DNA of 6,783 bases from Candidatus Dadabacteria bacterium RIFCSPHIGHO2_12_FULL_53_21 (GTDB lineage: Bacteria; Desulfobacterota_D; UBA1144; Nemesobacterales; UBA2774), in NCBI GenBank assembly GCA_001775255.1, contig MFCJ01000056.1, positions 1-6,783 on the forward strand. The letters run 5' to 3'. A model generated the notes under the pieces. It was not told the origin of the DNA and searched no databases. It was given only the letters and a program-made list of their open reading frames with translations. Made by a program: the position numbers and the translations under genes. Below are positions 5,135 to 6,783 of the stretch, piece by piece (position 1 is the stretch's first letter; each line of letters starts with the position of its first letter).

Positions 5135-6118
5135 ATGAAACGTTATACCCTTCTTCAATGCTTCACGGTATTCATCACTTTTGTGCTCATCTCCATTTTC
5201 TTCTCCTCGGAGGATGTGTCGGCAAAAGTACAGATAGTCGCCTCACTGCCTGATCTCGGGGCAATCGCGCAGGAAATCGGGGGCGACAAAGTCGACGTAA
5301 TGAGCCTGGCGAAAGGTTATCAGGACCCGCACTTTGTGGACGCAAAGCCTACATACGTGACTAAGCTTAATAAGGCGGACCTCCTCATCTATAACGGACT
5401 CGACCTCGAGATCGGCTGGCTGCCTCCATTAATCACTGGGTCCAGGAACTCCAAGATCACGTCCACTGATGCCCTCGGACGTCTCGACGCTTCCACATAT
5501 ATCCCTCAGGTGCTTGAAGTTCCGACTACGCAGATCGACAGATCGATGGGAGACATACATCCGAAAGGAAATCCGCATTACCTCCTCGACCCGAGAAACG
5601 GCATTTACGTTGCAGGCGGCATAACGGCGAGGCTTAAGGAGATAGACCCGGAAAACGCCTCTTATTACGAGGAGAATTACAAAAAATTTGCCGACCACCT
5701 GAATCAGAAAATAAAGGAATGGGACGGGGAGCTCGCTCCTTATAAAGGGACAGAAATAGTGTCCTATCACAAGAACCTGGAATACCTCTCGGATTGGGCC
5801 GGGTTCAAGGAAGTGGGATTCATAGAGCCCAAGCCGGGCATACCGCCGACGCCTTCTCACGTCGCAGAGCTGATAAAAAAGATGAAATCGATGGACGTGA
5901 AGCTCGTCATTGCTTCAAACTATTATCCTCAAAAAACAGGCTCGCTCGTCGCCGACCAGTCTGGCGCCGTGTTTCTGTCCATACCCACAAGCGTAGGAGG
6001 GCAGGACGGGATTAATACGTACGCTGACCTGTTCGATGTAATAGTGGGCGATATAACCTCGGCATTAAAAAATGAAACAGGTGAGACCAATCATTCGGCC
6101 TCGAAGGCGGGCGGATAG
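5135..6118 (+). CDS. znuA: ZnuA-like periplasmic metal-binding protein of an ABC importer
   Basis: This 327-residue protein captures metal in the periplasm and delivers it to an inner-membrane importer. Numbered from this start, a signal peptide runs to about residue 30 (DVSA/KVQIV). Metal ligands stand out: His66 in YQDPHFVDAKP, His148 in HPKGNPHYLLDP and His212 in SYHKNLEYL. Their spacing (82 and 64) is close to that of E. coli ZnuA (His60, His143, His207; 83 and 64). EPKPGIPPTPSH (231-242) is also a family landmark. Where manganese or zinc relatives carry an Asp ligand in a D-x-L-G motif, this protein reads PTSVGG, so a three-histidine, zinc-type site is likely. There is no His-rich loop between His66 and His148. 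The cysteine Cys9 is not in a lipobox, so it is not an obvious lipoprotein. It follows the porin by 26 bases and precedes the ZnuC-like ATPase. Manganese or iron specificity is less likely but not excluded. Confidence 0.93.
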   Translation: MKRYTLLQCFTVFITFVLISIFFSSEDVSAKVQIVASLPDLGAIAQEIGGDKVDVMSLAKGYQDPHFVDAKPTYVTKLNKADLLIYNGLDLEIGWLPPLITGSRNSKITSTDALGRLDASTYIPQVLEVPTTQIDRSMGDIHPKGNPHYLLDPRNGIYVAGGITARLKEIDPENASYYEENYKKFADHLNQKIKEWDGELAPYKGTEIVSYHKNLEYLSDWAGFKEVGFIEPKPGIPPTPSHVAELIKKMKSMDVKLVIASNYYPQKTGSLVADQSGAVFLSIPTSVGGQDGINTYADLFDVIVGDITSALKNETGETNHSASKAGG

Positions 6119-6129
6119 TTATGCGTATC

Positions 6130-6182
6130 AATGTAGTCCCCTCTGTTGTCTCTCCTTACCAAAAGACTCAGGGGACTACATT
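6130..6182 (+). repeat. 13-bp perfect inverted repeat between znuA and znuC
   Basis: AATGTAGTCCCCT (6130-6142) is the exact reverse complement of AGGGGACTACATT (6170-6182), with a 27-base loop that can form a small extra stem (GTCT 6148-6151 with AGAC 6164-6167). The transcript could fold into a stable hairpin 11 bases after the znuA stop. The right arm holds GGGGA, the only Shine-Dalgarno-like run upstream of the in-frame ATG at 6185, and is followed by TTTTA. It could be an attenuator or weak terminator, a translation-blocking or mRNA-protecting hairpin, a protein-binding site, or one copy of a short dispersed palindromic repeat. The sequence alone does not choose between these. Confidence 0.8.
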
Positions 6183-6208
6183 TTATGAAACGGAGAATTG
6201 ACGATCGG

Positions 6209-6783
6209 ATGGCAAATTTAATAAGACTCGAAGACGTGACTATAGGATATGAGAATAAAGGGATACTCGGCCCGATAAACCTCGCTATAGAGAATGGCCA
6301 GTTCTGGGGCATATTGGGTCAGAACGGGGGCGGGAAGTCCACACTGCTCAAGACCCTTCTCGGACTCCTCCCGACGGTCTCGGGTAACGTCAAATCCGCG
6401 GACGGGATTGTCTTCGGATACGTGCCCCAGAGCGAGAAATTCGACCCCATATTCCCTGTCTCCGTCGGAGAGATCGTGTCCATGGGGAGATACGTAAGGG
6501 TGCGCCCGGGAAAGAAGCTAACCGTATCCGACATGGATCAGATAACAAGATCGCTCGAAAAAACGGGGATCCTCCATCTGAAAGACCGAACGTTCAGGTC
6601 CCTTTCCGGGGGAGAGAAGCAGAGATCCCTCCTTGCGCGCGCCATAGCCGGGGAGCCGGATGTACTCGTCCTCGACGAGCCCACCGCGTCTGTCGATGTA
6701 AAGGGAGAGGTCCAAATAATGGAGCTCGTGCAAAAGATCAGGTCCGATGACGGATTGACGGTGCTCATGGTGAGCCACTTCTT
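6209..6783 (+). CDS. znuC: ZnuC-like ATPase of a metal ABC importer (3' end outside the window)
   Basis: The reading frame is open to the right edge; 191 residues are visible. It is a cytoplasmic ABC ATPase of the zinc/manganese class. Motifs in order are an LEDVTIGYENKGILGPINL start, Walker A GQNGGGKST (37-45), Q-loop Gln74 in YVPQSEKFDP, VGEIVSMGRY (87-95), signature LSGGEKQR (132-139), Walker B VLVLDEPTASVD (152-163) and switch His190. IFPVSVGEIVSMGR is typical of ATPases paired with ZnuA/MntA-type proteins. Walker A has Gln and Gly where Pro and Ala are usual. About 40-70 residues are probably missing. I chose ATG 6209 because it gives a normal N-terminus; ATG 6185, in frame 8 codons earlier, has GGGGA at 6171-6175 but that lies in the hairpin arm. 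GGAG at 6192-6195 is 13 bases before 6209, somewhat far. A permease gene should follow. Confidence 0.92.
   Translation, partial: MANLIRLEDVTIGYENKGILGPINLAIENGQFWGILGQNGGGKSTLLKTLLGLLPTVSGNVKSADGIVFGYVPQSEKFDPIFPVSVGEIVSMGRYVRVRPGKKLTVSDMDQITRSLEKTGILHLKDRTFRSLSGGEKQRSLLARAIAGEPDVLVLDEPTASVDVKGEVQIMELVQKIRSDDGLTVLMVSHF

Noticed and set aside
5429..5860. Minus-strand open frame of 143 codons within the znuA-like gene
   Set aside because: It is opposite a gene with clear metal-site motifs, its translation resembles no family, and no promoter or ribosome site stands out.
6121..6201. 26-codon frame MRINVVPSVVSPYQKTQG... spanning the znuA-znuC hairpin, possible leader peptide
   Set aside because: Only a weak ribosome site precedes it, there is no run of regulatory codons, and its sequence is largely dictated by the inverted repeat. 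I do not list it as a gene.
6518..6778. Minus-strand open frames at the right edge
   Set aside because: The plus strand here encodes the signature, Walker B and switch motifs of the ATPase in frame, so these are antisense artefacts.

Overview
The window looks like a metal-acquisition locus, most likely for zinc, from a Gram-negative (two-membrane) bacterium. It encodes an outer-membrane beta-barrel protein, a periplasmic binding protein with a signal peptide, and inner-membrane transporter parts. Coding DNA is moderately GC-rich; the first 300 bases, which hold no gene, are about 34% GC (102 of 300, counted by hand). I cannot place the organism below this level. All eight genes lie on the plus strand.

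Layout. Positions 1-315 are AT-rich and non-coding, and end in a notable control region: a perfect-consensus sigma70-type promoter (TTGACA, 17 bases, TATAAT; 237-265), a second overlapping promoter-like pair (265-293), and a perfect 9-3-9 inverted repeat (263-283) of Fur/Zur-box type covering the end of the first -10 and the start point. Next comes a tightly packed operon: a Fur-family repressor, probably Zur (316-759); a CbiM-type substrate-binding membrane protein (776-1486); a CbiQ-type transmembrane coupling protein (1497-2321); a CbiO-type ATPase (2297-3166); and a small secreted or membrane-anchored Cys/His protein resembling DUF2946 (3163-3501). After a 212-base gap, a second group follows: an outer-membrane channel-like protein with a periplasmic coiled coil (3714-5108), a ZnuA-like metal-binding protein (5135-6118), and a ZnuC-like ATPase (6209 to the window edge, incomplete). 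A 13-bp perfect inverted repeat sits between the last two.

How the parts could work together (inference). The repressor would shut the promoter when metal is plentiful. When metal is scarce, the channel would admit metal across the outer membrane, and ZnuA would carry it to a ZnuBC-type importer whose permease should lie just beyond the window. A second, binding-protein-independent importer of the energy-coupling-factor type (CbiM/Q/O) would work in parallel. Neither the usual CbiN subunit nor a cobalamin or nickel/cobalt riboswitch is visible, so zinc is a better guess than cobalt or nickel for this CbiMQO set. Its metal is not proven by sequence. The most unusual points are two mechanistically different importers behind one Fur-type regulator, a possible new small accessory subunit, the very strong promoter with built-in operator, and the hairpin splitting znuA from znuC.
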